A DNA stretch of 43,499 nt from Gammaproteobacteria bacterium (GCA_025359085.1 JANYHL010000005.1:1-43499), one strand, 5' to 3'. Shown: positions 7,535 through 18,000, counted from the first letter of the stretch. A program made the numbers and translations. Notes: generated by a model not told the origin, from the letters alone.

Positions 7535-8716
7535 ATGCTCAAAGTCATTGCCCGTCGTATCGATCAATTCATCAGTTCACAGTCGGCCGGTGGCGTGGTG
7601 TTGGCGCTGGCCGCATTGGTCGCGTTGGTGGTCAGCAATTCGTCCTGGAGCTCTTACTACCAGCAGTTTCTGCAAATGCCAGGAATGGTGAAGATTGGCG
7701 CTGACGGGCTTCTGCTGTCCAAGCCCATGCTGGTCTGGATCAATGATTTGTGGATGGCTGTGTTCTTCTTCCTGGTCGGTCTGGAGATCAAGCGCGAGTT
7801 GCTGAACGGTGAATTGGCTTCGCTCAAGCAGGCGATGCTGCCGGCCGTTGCCGCGCTGGGCGGCATGGTGGTGCCCGCCCTGATTTATGCCGCCATCAAC
7901 TGGAACGACCCGGTGGGCTTGCGCGGTTGGGGCATTCCCATGGCCACCGACATCGCGTTTGCACTGGGCATTCTGGCGCTGTTGGGGAGCCGCGTACCGA
8001 CCTCGCTCAAGGTGTTTCTGACGGCGGTCGCCATCATTGATGATTTGGGCGCCATTTTGATAATTGCGTTTTTCTACACGGATAACTTGTCGCTCACGAT
8101 GCTGCTGGCGGCTGGCTTGGGCGCGCTGGTGCTGCTGGGGTTGAATCGGGCCCGGGTCATGGCGGTCGGTCCGTATGTCGTGATCGGGCTGCTGATTTGG
8201 GTGTGTGTGCTCAAGTCAGGCATTCATCCGACGCTGGCCGGTGTGATCACGGCGCTGGCGATTCCGCTGTCGGATGGCCAGGGCGGCTCGCCACTGGATC
8301 GCGCCGAGCACGCGCTGCAACCGTGGGTGGCCTATCTGGTCTTGCCCATGTTTGCTTTTGCCAACGCGGGCGTGTCGCTGCAGGGCGTGACGCTGGCCAC
8401 GCTGACGCAAACGGTGCCGTTGGGCATTGCGTTTGGCTTGCTGATCGGCAAAGCAGTTGGCGTTTTTGGTGCGTCCTGGCTGTTGATCCGCTTCACCCAT
8501 GCGCAGTTGCCCGATCAATGTCGCTGGAGTCAGTTTTTTGGGGTCTGCGTGCTGTGTGGCGTGGGCTTTACCATGAGCCTGTTCATTGGCTCGTTGGCGT
8601 TTGAAGGGGCTGATGCGGCGTATGAAGCCCAAGTGAAAATTGGCGTGCTACTGGGGTCCTTGCTCAGTGGTGTGGCTGGCGTGGCGCTGCTGTTGGCCAG
8701 CCGCAAGGCATTCTGA
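7535..8716 (+). CDS. nhaA: Na+/H+ antiporter NhaA
   Basis: A 393-residue inner-membrane antiporter exporting Na+ in exchange for protons. About twelve hydrophobic segments are visible. Family motifs include [16 protein letters not shown] near residue 80, [21 protein letters not shown] and [21 protein letters not shown] with the paired ion-binding aspartates (IIDDLGA), and the C-terminal [15 protein letters not shown]. The ATG at 7535 is kept because the protein begins with the usual amphipathic segment ([20 protein letters not shown]). It is divergent from fumarase and followed by acs 112 bases downstream. Confidence 0.95.
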   Translation: MLKVIARRIDQFISSQSAGGVVLALAALVALVVSNSSWSSYYQQFLQMPGMVKIGADGLLLSKPMLVWINDLWMAVFFFLVGLEIKRELLNGELASLKQAMLPAVAALGGMVVPALIYAAINWNDPVGLRGWGIPMATDIAFALGILALLGSRVPTSLKVFLTAVAIIDDLGAILIIAFFYTDNLSLTMLLAAGLGALVLLGLNRARVMAVGPYVVIGLLIWVCVLKSGIHPTLAGVITALAIPLSDGQGGSPLDRAEHALQPWVAYLVLPMFAFANAGVSLQGVTLATLTQTVPLGIAFGLLIGKAVGVFGASWLLIRFTHAQLPDQCRWSQFFGVCVLCGVGFTMSLFIGSLAFEGADAAYEAQVKIGVLLGSLLSGVAGVALLLASRKAF

Positions 8717-8828
8717 CCCAAACGCTGCGTCGGACAGCTCACTTCTTCAGCTTGAGACCCGTCAGTGGCTTGTAAGTGGGAACCCCGACAGTTGCGAACA
8801 ATTCAATTTAACAAGAGGAGACCTACCC

Positions 8829-10826
8829 ATGACTTCACCATCAACCGCCGTTGAGTCCACATTGGTTGAAAACCGCGTTTTCCCGCCGAGCGAGGCCACC
8901 GTCAAGGCGGCGCGCATTTCCGGTATGGAGGGCTACCACGCGCTGTGCGCGGAAGCTGAGAAAGACTTTGAAGGCTTCTGGGCGCGGTTGGCGCGTGAAA
9001 ACGTGGTCTGGACCAAGCCTTTTACCAAAACGCTGGACGAGTCCAATGTACCGTTTTACAAATGGTTCGAAGATGGTGAACTCAATGCTTCGGCCAATTG
9101 CCTGGACAAGCACATGGGCACGCCGGTTGAAAACAAAACGGCAGTGATCTTTGAGGCCGATGATGGTGCCGTCACCAAGACCAGCTACAAGGAATTGTTG
9201 GCCCGGGTAAGCCAGTTTGCCAACGCGCTGAAGGCGCATGGCATCCAAAAGGGTGACCGGGTGCTGATTTACATGCCGATGACCTTGGAGGGCGTGATTG
9301 CCATGCAGGCCTGCGCCCGCATTGGCGCCACCCACAGTGTGGTGTTTGGAGGCTTCTCGGCCAAGGCACTGCAAGAGCGCATCATGGACGCTGGCGCCGT
9401 GGCCGTGGTCACGGCCAACTACCAGAAGCGCGGCGGCAAAGAGTTGCCCTTGAAGTCGATCGTGGACGAAGGTTTGGGCCTGGGGGGTTGTGAGTCCATC
9501 AAGACGGTGTTTGTGTACCAGCGCACAGCAACTGCCTGCAACATGGTGGCCGGGCGTGACGTCACGTTTACCGACGCACTGGCCGGGCAAAGCACCGACT
9601 GCGCGCCGGTGGCGGTGGGCGCGGAGCACCCCTTGTTCATTCTCTTTACCTCCGGTTCCACCGGCAAACCCAAGGGCGTGCAGCATTCAACCGGCGGCTT
9701 TGTGCTGTGGGCGAAGCTGACGATGGACTGGACCTTTGACTTGCAGCCGTCGGATGTGTTCTGGTGCACGGCAGACATCGGCTGGATCACCGGTCATGCC
9801 TATGTCGCCTACGGTCCGCTGGCAGCGGGTGCGACGCAAATCATTTTTGAAGGCATTCCCACTTACCCGAATGCGGCTCGTTTCTGGCAGACGATCGAGC
9901 GTCACAAATGCACTATTTTCTACACCGCCCCCACGGCCATCCGCTCGCTGATCAAGGCGGCCGAGAGCGATGAAAAAATCCATCCTGACCGTTTTGACCT
10001 GAGCAGCCTGCGCATTCTGGGCACGGTGGGCGAGCCGATCAATCCGGAGGCCTGGATGTGGTACTACAAAAACATCGGCGGCGAGCGTTGCCCGATCGTC
10101 GATACTTTCTGGCAGACCGAAACCGGCGGCCATATGATCACGCCGCTGCCGGGAGCCACGCCCCTGGTGCCGGGCAGTTGCACCTTGCCGCTGCCGGGCA
10201 TCATGGCGGCGATCGTGGACGAAGCAGGTCACGATGTGCCCAATGGATCGGGTGGCTTGTTGGTCGTCAAACGCCCCTGGCCGTCGATGATTCGCAATAT
10301 CTGGAACGACCCGGAACGCTTCAAGAAAAGCTACTTCCCTGAAGAGTTGGGTGGCACGGTTTATCTGGCAGGGGACGGCGCGGTGCGCAGTATTGATCGC
10401 GGTTACTTCCGCATCACCGGCCGCATTGACGATGTGCTGAACGTCTCGGGCCACCGCATGGGCACGATGGAAATCGAGTCGGCGCTGGTGGCCAAGACCG
10501 ACCTGGTGGCCGAAGCCGCCGTGGTGGGACGCCCGGATGATCTGACCGGCGAGGCGATTTGCGCCTTTGTGGTGCTCAAGCGCCCGGTGCCCACGGGTGA
10601 TGAAGCCAAAGCCATTGCCAAGGAACTGCGTGACTGGGTTGCCAAAGAAATTGGCCCGATTGCCAAACCCAAAGATATCCGCTTCGGCGAGAACTTGCCC
10701 AAGACCCGTTCCGGCAAGATCATGCGCCGCCTGTTGCGTTCACTGGCCAAAGGCGAGTCCATCACTCAGGATACCTCGACGCTGGAGAATCCGGCGATTC
10801 TGGATCAGTTGGGTCAAACTTACTGA
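8829..10826 (+). CDS. acs: acetyl-CoA synthetase (AMP-forming)
   Basis: A 665-residue ligase making acetyl-CoA from acetate, ATP and CoA via acetyl-AMP. Motifs: the AMP-binding loop [18 protein letters not shown], the acetate-pocket region [33 protein letters not shown], and the C-terminal [14 protein letters not shown] containing the lysine that is acetylated for regulation in this family. The ATG at 8829 follows AAGAGGAG; the longer in-frame reading from 8640 would overlap nhaA by 77 bases and lacks similarity. It is closer to Acs than to propionyl-CoA synthetase PrpE. A terminator follows at 10911. Acetyl-CoA made here could feed the phaCAB locus. Confidence 0.94.
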   Translation: MTSPSTAVESTLVENRVFPPSEATVKAARISGMEGYHALCAEAEKDFEGFWARLARENVVWTKPFTKTLDESNVPFYKWFEDGELNASANCLDKHMGTPVENKTAVIFEADDGAVTKTSYKELLARVSQFANALKAHGIQKGDRVLIYMPMTLEGVIAMQACARIGATHSVVFGGFSAKALQERIMDAGAVAVVTANYQKRGGKELPLKSIVDEGLGLGGCESIKTVFVYQRTATACNMVAGRDVTFTDALAGQSTDCAPVAVGAEHPLFILFTSGSTGKPKGVQHSTGGFVLWAKLTMDWTFDLQPSDVFWCTADIGWITGHAYVAYGPLAAGATQIIFEGIPTYPNAARFWQTIERHKCTIFYTAPTAIRSLIKAAESDEKIHPDRFDLSSLRILGTVGEPINPEAWMWYYKNIGGERCPIVDTFWQTETGGHMITPLPGATPLVPGSCTLPLPGIMAAIVDEAGHDVPNGSGGLLVVKRPWPSMIRNIWNDPERFKKSYFPEELGGTVYLAGDGAVRSIDRGYFRITGRIDDVLNVSGHRMGTMEIESALVAKTDLVAEAAVVGRPDDLTGEAICAFVVLKRPVPTGDEAKAIAKELRDWVAKEIGPIAKPKDIRFGENLPKTRSGKIMRRLLRSLAKGESITQDTSTLENPAILDQLGQTY

Positions 10827-10840
10827 GGATGCGGTGATGC

Positions 10841-10893
10841 AATGTTATTGATAGCATACTGCCCCCGTTTTACGGGGGCTACAGCCTGAAATG
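10841..10893 (-). repeat. dispersed TAGCCC/TAGCTA repeat, copy 2
   Basis: On the minus strand it reads TTTCAGGCTGTAGCCCCCGT, a short G-rich stretch, then ATGCTATCAATAACA. Left and right parts fit the family, with ATGCTATCAA replacing TAGCTAT. GCCCCCG/CGGGGGC within it forms a small hairpin. It sits between the acs stop and the terminator. Confidence 0.6.
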
Positions 10894-10910
10894 GCATAAA
10901 TTTAAACTCA

Positions 10911-10947
10911 TTAAAGCCCGCTCTGCGGGCTTTAATCAATCTTTTTT
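10911..10947 (+). terminator. rho-independent terminator after acs
   Basis: Eleven-base perfect arms TTAAAGCCCGC (10911-10921) and GCGGGCTTTAA (10925-10935) with a three-base loop, followed closely by a run of six T (TCAATCTTTTTT). Positioned 85 bases after the acs stop. Confidence 0.85.
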
Positions 10948-11108
10948 GAAGGTGCGCTGTCACACAGACGCTGGCAAGATGAAGGCGTAAATTCATGGCA
11001 TGGGGCTGGGTGCGAGTTCTTTTACTTGGAGTTGCAACCAGCCGTGCTGACTCGGCGTTCTCAGTCTATGGGCAACCGAAGTCTCAACCCGTCTCATTGG
11101 AGAAATTT

Positions 11109-11312
11109 ATGAAAACCTTGCTTTCCATGGCTGTTGGTGCTGTCCCGCTACTGAGCAGCGGTGGGGTCTTGGCGCAGACCGGAACCATGATGGGCGGTGG
11201 CAACTCAGGCTTTGGCTGGATGGGTGGCTACGGCGGGGTATGGATGCCGGTCTTGCTGATTGTTGTTGTCGTCGCCCTCGTGGTGCTGGTTATCCAGCGC
11301 AAGGATAAGTGA
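11109..11312 (+). CDS. small Gly/Met-rich membrane protein
   Basis: A 67-residue protein with an N-terminal signal-like segment (MKTLLSMAVGAVPLLSSGG, then LAQ). A Gly/Met-rich linker follows (MMGGGNSGFGWMGGYGG), then a single transmembrane helix (VLLIVVVVALVVLVI) and a basic tail QRKDK. The ATG at 11109 follows TGGAGA; an upstream in-frame ATG at 10995 has no good ribosome-binding site. Similar tiny Gly/Met-rich membrane proteins, sometimes with a SHOCT domain, occur in heavy-metal gene clusters, but no domain is certain. It is the first gene of a small-envelope-protein group ending in the UbiB-like gene. Confidence 0.65.
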   Translation: MKTLLSMAVGAVPLLSSGGVLAQTGTMMGGGNSGFGWMGGYGGVWMPVLLIVVVVALVVLVIQRKDK

Positions 11313-11392
11313 TCATGGCCATTCAGTCTAAGTAGTATTCAATCATTCCGTGCAGCCATAGAAAACAAACTGCAGAGGCCTGATTGAACAGC

Positions 11393-11851
11393 ATGAAGTT
11401 CTTTTTCAACGCTCGGCGAACACGGTACTGCGCTACCGTGATGTTGTTCGTCTGGTTGATGGCATTGGGGGTTGGCGTAGCGAACGCTTGTCTGCTGCAG
11501 TCAGATTCTGGTGCTGACGACTATTTCAGTCGCGCTTACTCCGAGACTGTTTCTGCAGTGCGTGCTGGACACGCTCTGGCTCCCGTCCACATGACTGCGA
11601 GTTTTGTTCATTTTGATGAGAGCGCCAAGTCACCCGAAAAAATAACATGCCTGAATTTCTGCGTAGCAGAGCAGAGGACCTTGCTCAAGGACCACGCGGA
11701 CGGACTCGCGCACCTGGATATGCTTCCCGTGCCGTTGTTGACCGGCTTGCAGGTGCCAGCGACAGATCAGACGCCGCCGTCGCAGGCGTTCGCAAAACCG
11801 ATTTGCTCGGAACCACCCGTCTCCATCCGCTATTTGCGGCTCAATATTTGA
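11393..11851 (+). CDS. hypothetical secreted or membrane-anchored protein, cysteine-containing
   Basis: A 152-residue protein with a hydrophobic N-terminal segment (TVMLFVWLMALGVGVANA) acting as a signal peptide or anchor. The remainder is probably periplasmic and includes CLNFCVAEQRTL, a CxxxC pair that could bind metal. The tail is Pro-rich. It resembles in layout the DUF2946-like proteins found near copper genes, but this is a weak guess. Start uncertain: ATG at 11393 is used, while a TTG at 11384 has better spacing to GAGG (11375-11378). It lies 80 bases after the small Gly/Met-rich gene. Confidence 0.6.
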   Translation: MKFFFNARRTRYCATVMLFVWLMALGVGVANACLLQSDSGADDYFSRAYSETVSAVRAGHALAPVHMTASFVHFDESAKSPEKITCLNFCVAEQRTLLKDHADGLAHLDMLPVPLLTGLQVPATDQTPPSQAFAKPICSEPPVSIRYLRLNI

Positions 11852-11991
11852 CATCTCCTAACCAGGCTTTCTGCTGCGCGGGTTGATCCGCCTGGCAGCG
11901 GGCCTGCATCTGCTTTCGGACCGCCTTTTGGCAGGAACCGAGAACCTCTTTCGTTTCCCCTTGTTTTTTTATTTCTTAATTGGAGTTGACC

Positions 11992-12468
11992 ATGTCACAC
12001 CTTCGTTCGACCGTTCTTACCATTGCCCTCGCTACTGCCGCCCTCGGCGCTTGGGCGCAAACCGACGCGCAAGTCGATGCACAGCACAAGCAACATCAAG
12101 CCAACGTGTTAGCGACCGAGCAGGCAACAGCCGCACCGGCTGCATCGGCCGCCGCCCCAGCCAGCGCAGAGAAGATGGCTGCCATGGACGGCAAGATGAA
12201 AGCCATGAACGAGATGCATCAAAAAATGATGAACGCCAAAACGCCGGAAGAAAAAAAGGCATTGATGGCCGAGCATATGAAGACCATGCAGGAAGGCATG
12301 AAGACAATGGGCATGATGGGTGGCGCCGGCATGGCTGACATGCAGGCCAAAAAGCCGATGCCAGGCAATATGGGTCAACATCACCAGATGATGGAAAAAC
12401 GCATGGCCATGATGGAAAGCATGATGCAGATGATGATGGACCGGATGCCAGCAGCTGCCGCCAATTAA
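11992..12468 (+). CDS. periplasmic methionine-rich protein
   Basis: A 158-residue protein with a signal peptide (TVLTIALATAALGAWAQ). An Ala-rich linker leads into a C-terminal region of about 95 residues containing roughly 29 methionines, many as MM, MxM or MxxM (MKTMGMMGGAGM, MMESMMQMMMDRM), plus several His. Met-rich stretches of this kind typically bind Cu(I) or Ag(I) in the periplasm. The ATG at 11992 follows TTGGAG. Neighbouring small Met/Cys proteins support a metal-handling role. An alternative is that it is simply a Met-rich coiled coil. No counterpart is named with confidence. Confidence 0.75.
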   Translation: MSHLRSTVLTIALATAALGAWAQTDAQVDAQHKQHQANVLATEQATAAPAASAAAPASAEKMAAMDGKMKAMNEMHQKMMNAKTPEEKKALMAEHMKTMQEGMKTMGMMGGAGMADMQAKKPMPGNMGQHHQMMEKRMAMMESMMQMMMDRMPAAAAN

Positions 12469-12481
12469 AGGCGGCGCCAGC

Positions 12482-12583
12482 ATGAGCCGCGACCATGCAG
12501 AGCATGAGAATCCACCCGCCACGCATGGTCACTTCAGGCCTATTTTTGGCATGAATCCCAGGAGAATCGCATGGCTGTATTGA
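12482..12583 (+). CDS. possible 33-residue His-rich small ORF overlapping the ubiB-like start
   Basis: ATG at 12482 opens MSRDHAEHENPPATHGHF and ends with TGA at 12581-12583, overlapping the start of the next gene by 13 bases. An AAGG lies upstream. The His-rich start resembles the beginning of DUF2933-type small metal-cluster proteins, but the hydrophobic part those have is absent, so it could be a truncated remnant or a coupling leader. Low confidence. Confidence 0.25.
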   Translation: MSRDHAEHENPPATHGHFRPIFGMNPRRIAWLY

Positions 12584-14181
12584 TTAACATCGAGACGACC
12601 AAAATGCGGGCACTACCGCGACTGGTGCAAATCATGCGCGTGCTCGCCAAGCACAAGTTCCTGGGCGCTCTGTTTGGCCGGGGCCATTGGCCGACGCCGA
12701 AAGAAGTACGCGAAGCCCTTGAGGAGTTGGGCGTGGTCTTTCTCAAGTTTGGGCAGGTGCTGGCGATGCGCCGGGACCTGTTGCCAGCGGCCTACACCCG
12801 TGAGTTGGAGCAATTGCATGACCAGTTGCCGGCAATGAGCTTTGCCGCGGTGCGCACGAAAGTCGAGAGCGAACTGGGCGCTCCGTTGAAGTCGTTGTTC
12901 TCATCCTTCGCCGAGATACCGATCGGCTCCGCCACCATCGCCCAGGTGCATGAGGCGATCCTGATCGACGGGCGCCACGTCGCCGTGAAGGTGCAGCGGC
13001 CAGGCCTGATCGCCAAGATCGCCACCGATATGGCGGCGCTGAACTACTTGGTGGCGTTGGGGCAGAGGCTGTTTCCGCGTCTGCGTCCACTAACTCTGCC
13101 GATTGTGGTACGTGAATTTGGCATCAGTCTGAACCGGGAAACCGATTTCATTCGTGAAGCGCATTCGGTCATTCTCTATCGTACTGCGATGGCCGATTTC
13201 CCTGACCTGTGGATACCCGACGTCGTGACGGAGTGTTCGAACGGCGCGGTGCTCACCCTGGAGTTCTCTCCCGGTGAACGAATTGATTATTACGCCAAGA
13301 AGCATCCGAATGAGATGGCGCGGTCGATGAACACCCTGATCACGCTGATGTTGCAAACCATCTTCGAAGAAGGCTTGTTTCACGCTGACCCGCATCCAGG
13401 TAATGTTTTCGTCCTGCCCGACGGACGGCTTTCGCTGCTGGATTTTGGCAATACGGGTGAGCTGGATGAACCGATGCGCGAATCGCTGACGCTGCTGCTC
13501 GGCGCAGTCGTCAATGGCGATGCGCGCGCCGCCACCGAGGCTTATCTCGAAATGGCGCCGGGCAGTGAAAATGTCGATCGATCGGCACTGCTGGCGGACA
13601 TCAAAACCGTGCTCTATGCGATCCGCCGGACCAATCTGGCCAATGTTTCAGTTGGGGATGCGTTCGAGTCCCTGCTGCGCGCCGGAAGCCGCAACGGGGT
13701 ACACAACCCGGCCGAATTTGTTTTGCTGGCACGCGCTTTCATTATCCTGGAGTCGATGATCGCCAAGCTCGCACCGGAACACAACTACATGGGATCGTTT
13801 CGCGAGGAAATATCGCGCCTGACCGCACTGCACTTCTCGCCAGAACGATTGAAGGGCAACACGGTCAAGCTGGCGCGCGACATGGAGCGCTTCATCATGG
13901 ACGCGCCCGGCGACACGCGCCGCGTCCTGCGTCGCATCGCGGAAGGTGATCTGGGTCGACTTCCCGGTCTGGAGGCCTTGGGTGGGCGCTTCAGCCGCAA
14001 TCTCGAGCGGCTCACGAGTGCCATCGCGTTTGCGGCCCTGGTGATCGGCGGCTCCATGCTGCTGCTCAGTCCGATGGCCGGCTGGCATCATGTACTCGGC
14101 GAGACCATGGTGGTCTTTGGCGTCGCCGGCATGGTCGTCACCGCGATTGCGGCATGGCGTCACGACTATGGGCAGCGCTGA
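12571..14181 (+). CDS. UbiB/ABC1 (AarF) family kinase-like protein
   Basis: A 536-residue atypical kinase-like protein, the family linked to ubiquinone biosynthesis and membrane lipid handling. Motifs: the family-defining KxGQ in FLKFGQVLAMRRDLLP, a modified A-rich loop GSATIAQVHEA, the lysine in VAVKVQRPG, the catalytic-loop FHADPHPGNVFVLPDG and the metal-binding LLDFG. Two C-terminal hydrophobic helices (about residues 485-505 and 512-530) anchor it to the membrane. The ATG at 12571 follows AGGAGAA. Its position after small metal-type envelope genes, away from ubiquinone genes, suggests an accessory paralogue rather than the main UbiB. Confidence 0.85.
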   Translation: MAVLINIETTKMRALPRLVQIMRVLAKHKFLGALFGRGHWPTPKEVREALEELGVVFLKFGQVLAMRRDLLPAAYTRELEQLHDQLPAMSFAAVRTKVESELGAPLKSLFSSFAEIPIGSATIAQVHEAILIDGRHVAVKVQRPGLIAKIATDMAALNYLVALGQRLFPRLRPLTLPIVVREFGISLNRETDFIREAHSVILYRTAMADFPDLWIPDVVTECSNGAVLTLEFSPGERIDYYAKKHPNEMARSMNTLITLMLQTIFEEGLFHADPHPGNVFVLPDGRLSLLDFGNTGELDEPMRESLTLLLGAVVNGDARAATEAYLEMAPGSENVDRSALLADIKTVLYAIRRTNLANVSVGDAFESLLRAGSRNGVHNPAEFVLLARAFIILESMIAKLAPEHNYMGSFREEISRLTALHFSPERLKGNTVKLARDMERFIMDAPGDTRRVLRRIAEGDLGRLPGLEALGGRFSRNLERLTSAIAFAALVIGGSMLLLSPMAGWHHVLGETMVVFGVAGMVVTAIAAWRHDYGQR

Positions 14182-14208
14182 CTTGGCCTTCCATATAATC
14201 AACACGTC

Positions 14209-14350
14209 ATTGGGGAGTAGCCGCTCTTCAGCCTGAAGAGGCTTACGTCAACACACTTGACCTGCAGGTCATGGCGTAAGCAGTTCCATTGCCTGGCAAG
14301 ACCTTTGACCACAACACCTCCGAATTGGCCGGGGAAGTGTTGTGGTCATC
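14209..14350 (+). promoter_or_regulatory. yybP-ykoY (manganese) riboswitch
   Basis: The leader starts with the hallmark TTGGGGAGTAGCC (14210-14222), has a paired CTCTTC/GAAGAG helix, then GCTTACGTCAACACACTTG, a CCTGCAGG hairpin, and closes with GGCGTAAGC and TGGCAAGACCTTTGAC. These are the conserved blocks of the Mn2+-sensing yybP-ykoY aptamer. A TATAAT hexamer at 14194-14199 would place the transcription start just before it. It sits directly upstream of a GDT1-family exporter, a known partner of this riboswitch. Confidence 0.85.
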
Positions 14351-14358
14351 TGTTTGTT
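14306..14358 (+). terminator. terminator-like hairpin of the riboswitch expression platform
   Basis: Twelve-base perfect arms TGACCACAACAC (14306-14317) and GTGTTGTGGTCA (14337-14348), followed by a T-rich TCTGTTTGTT. The left arm overlaps the 3' closing segment of the aptamer (CCTTTGAC), so Mn2+ binding should compete with hairpin formation, which fits an ON switch by anti-termination. Confidence 0.7.
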
Positions 14359-14376
14359 ACCGGCCTTGGAAATGAT

Positions 14377-14955
14377 ATGGAATCTCTCCTCGTCTCGACC
14401 GGTGTTGTTGCCCTTGCAGAAATCGGCGACAAAACCCAACTTCTCGCGTTCATCCTGGCGGCCCGATTCCAAAAGCCCGTTCCCATCATCCTGGGCATTC
14501 TGTGTGCCACCATTGTGAACCACGGTTTGGCGGGTGCTTTAGGGGCTTGGATTACCTCTGCCGTTACTCCCGAAATTCTGCGGTGGGTGTTGGGAGCGTC
14601 CTTCATCGGGATGGCAATTTGGACCCTGATTCCCGACAAAATTGAAGAAGAAGAAACCCAAGTAGCTCAACGATTCGGTGTTTTTGGTGCCACGCTGATC
14701 ACGTTCTTTCTCGCTGAAATGGGAGATAAAACCCAGATCGCAACCATTGCCATGGCCGCGCATTACGCCAACCCCTTGTTGGTTGTGATTGGAACCACCC
14801 TGGGAATGCTGATCGCCGATGTGCCCGCTGTATTTATTGGCGACAAGCTGGCTTCCAGAATCCCAATGAAACTGGTGCACTCCATTGCCGCTGCAATTTT
14901 TACATTGTTAGGCACTGCCACCTTGCTGGGTGCTGGTGCGAAGTTCGGTTTCTGA
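14377..14955 (+). CDS. GDT1/TMEM165 (UPF0016) family manganese exporter
   Basis: A 192-residue inner-membrane protein with six hydrophobic segments in two related halves. Each half carries the family signature ExGDKTQ: EIGDKTQ (Glu15) and EMGDKTQ (Glu114). The halves are joined by an acidic cytosolic loop (DKIEEEETQ). Bacterial members export Mn2+. The ATG at 14377 gives the normal family length; the frame extends upstream into the riboswitch and is not used. The yybP-ykoY riboswitch upstream makes manganese the likely inducer and substrate. The gene is convergent with the GGDEF/EAL gene. Confidence 0.9.
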   Translation: MESLLVSTGVVALAEIGDKTQLLAFILAARFQKPVPIILGILCATIVNHGLAGALGAWITSAVTPEILRWVLGASFIGMAIWTLIPDKIEEEETQVAQRFGVFGATLITFFLAEMGDKTQIATIAMAAHYANPLLVVIGTTLGMLIADVPAVFIGDKLASRIPMKLVHSIAAAIFTLLGTATLLGAGAKFGF

Positions 14956-15033
14956 TCTGTGAAGCCGATAAATGAGCAGTCCGGCGCTCAGCGACCGGCC
15001 CGCGTTCACCCCAATGCGACCCCCAAAAAGGCT

Positions 15034-18000
15034 TCAAGGCCGCTGAAAAAATGTTTCGAATTCCATCAGCGGCAGCGGTCGGCTAAACAGATAGCCTTGA
15101 TAGGCATTGCAGTTCAGACCCGCCAGGAAGTCGCGCTGTGCCTCGGTTTCCACCCCTTCCGCGATGACCGATAGCCCCAAGCTTTCAGCCAGCGCGATCA
15201 CCATTTTTGCAATGGCAGCGTCGTTGGCATCGATCAGGATGTCGCGCACGAAGCCTTGATCAATTTTCAGTTGATCCAGTGGCAAGCGCTTGAGGTACGA
15301 CAGCGACGAATAGCCGGTGCCAAAATCATCGAGTGAGAAACTCACACCGCATTCTTTGAGTGCACCCATCTTGGCGATGACCTCTTCGACATTGGATACC
15401 AGCATGCTCTCGGTCAACTCCAGCTTGAGTCGATTCGGGTTGGCCCCGGTCCGCTCCAGCACTGCCAGCACCTGCTCGACAAAGTCGCTCTGCTGGAATT
15501 GGTTCGCGCTGACATTCACCGCCACCGTCAGATGTTCCATCTCGGCGCGGCTTGCCCATTGTGCCAACTGGGTGCAGGCAGTTTCCAGTACCCATTGCCC
15601 CAGCGGTAGGATCAGTCCGGTTTCTTCTGCCAATGGAATGAACTCGGCCGGCGACACCATGCCGCGTCGCGGATCCTGCCAGCGCACCAGTGCTTCAACC
15701 CCGGTGATCTGGTGCCCGCCCATCATCTGGGCTTGGTAGTGAAGGGTAAACTGGTTTTTTTCCAACGCTTCTCGCAAGCCACTCTCAAGCGTCGCACGGG
15801 CGGTGGCCACCGCCTGCATCTGTGGGCCAAAGAAACGCAAGGTGTCGCGGCCTGCCGCCTTGGCGTGGTACATGGCCAGTTCAACCTGCTTCAAGGGTTC
15901 TTCGGTGCTGACCTGCTGGGTACCGTCAAACAAGGCAATGCCGATGCTGGCGGTGCTGTGATGCGTGGCGTTGCCGAGGAGGAAGGGCTGACTCAGCGTG
16001 CTCCTGATTTTTTCGCCCAAAGCTTTAGCCTGGGTGGCCACTTCCTGTTCACTCAGGTTCAGATCTTCCATCAGCACCATGAATGAATCACCGCCGACAC
16101 GGGCTACGGTATCGCTCTCGTGCAGGCAAGCACACAAACGCCTGGCGGCGTGCTGCAGGAGCAAATCACCCTGTTCATGGCCCAAGGTGTCATTGAGAGT
16201 TTTGAAATGATCCAGATCAATGAGCAGCAGAGCGCCCTTGCAGTGGTAGCGGGCCGTTGCAGTCAGAGCCTGCTGCAGTCGATCGATCAGGAGTCGCCGA
16301 TTGGGCAAACCGGTCAAGGCGTCATAGAAGGCCAGACGATCGATCTTTTCTTCCGATACTTTGCGCTCAGTGATGTCGCTGAAGAAGCCAACGTAGTGAG
16401 TGGCCAGCCCTGCCGCGTTTTTCACTGCATTGATGTTCAGCCATGCGGGATACGCCTCGCCGCTCTTGCGTCGGTTCCAGATTTCACCTTGCCAGGAACC
16501 GCTGCGCGCGATGCTCGCCCACATGGCGTCATAGAAGCCTGCGTCATGGCGACCCGACTTGAGCAGCCGTGGCGTCTGGCCCACCGCTTCTTCCATCGTG
16601 TAGCCGTTAATCTTGGTGAAAGCTTTGTTGACGCGCAGGATCACTTTTTCGGCGTTGGTAATGACGGTGCCTTGCTGTGACTCGAAGGCGGTGGCGGCGA
16701 TGCGGGTGTCTTCCTCCGCCCGTTTGCGCACGCTGATGTCCATGGCGCTTCCCTGTAAACCAATGACCTTGCCGGTTTCGTTAATTAACGGCACTGCATT
16801 GGAGTGGAACCAATGCCAGCTTGCGTCGAGATGGCGAAGGCGCAATTCAATCCCCTCTTGCGATTGACCCGTCGCAATCACGTTTTGCATAAATGTTGTG
16901 CACACAACAACATCTTCCGGATGAACAAAGGCAAAGATTGTTTGCCCGACGACCTGACTGATCGACTGTCCCAGCAGCGCAGTCCAGGCCGACGACATGA
17001 AGGTAATTTCACCCGCTCTGGTTAACGTGTAAATCACGTCGTGGCTGTTTTCAACCAGCAGCCGGTGCTTCTCTTCGCTCTCCTTCAGTGTTAGTTCTCG
17101 GATTGTCAGGGTTTGCTGTAATCGATTGAAGCTGCCAATCAGTTGATCGGTTTCATCTTGTCGGGTGAGAGACAAGGGTTGCGGGAGCTGGTCTGTTTCT
17201 GCCTGGGTGGCCAGGCTGCGTGCGGTCGTGAGCAGCGGCAACAGCTCGCGTCGCAACACCCACCAGGTCAGAGCACCTGCCAGCAACGTCAGGAGGAGGG
17301 TGGTCAGCAGCATTCTTTGATGCATGGCGTTGATCGGGGCAAAGGCCTCCGCGGTGGGCAACACCGCGACGGCGAACCAGCCAGCGACCGGAATCCGCTG
17401 CGCCGCCGATAAATCTTCCGTGCCACGCGAGTTGATGGCGGTGCCGAACCCGTTGAAGCCCTGCATGTAGCGGTCATGCATCGGATTGACGCCGGGGGCC
17501 GGGAGCGGCTGCATGAGGCGGCTTTTGTCGGTGGCGGTGACAAACAGATTGTGCTGTGGTGCGATCAGCAGGTAGCCGCCCGCCGCGCCGTAGTGGCGAG
17601 CGGTAATCTTGTCCAGAAAATTGGGTTGGGCCAGGTTGATCACACCGGCCAGTGCGCCGATTACTTTCCCCTGTGTATCGTGAATTGGCAGGGCCATGCC
17701 GATAATCGGCTCACCTTGCGGCTTGCTGATGACGGGCCGACCCACAATCGCTTTCCCTTCTTTGAGTGCAGCCGCCAGGTAATCCCGCTCCAGGTAGTTG
17801 ATGCCGATTCGGTTTGCAGACATCGGGAGACTGGCAATCGCGGTGCCATCGGTGCCAGTGACATAGGTGCCCCCGTTGAACAGGCTCTGCAAAATCACGT
17901 GCTCTTCCAGCAGCACCTGCAAGGCCAACGGATTGCCCAGTAGGACCGGACTCACGCGCTGAGTAACATTTTTCAGCCCCTGCAGGCGGCGCTCCAGTTC

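Noticed and set aside
8640..8828. 63-codon N-terminal extension of acs overlapping nhaA
   Set aside because: No homology, overlaps the nhaA end by 77 bases, and the ATG at 8829 has a strong ribosome-binding site and the usual length.
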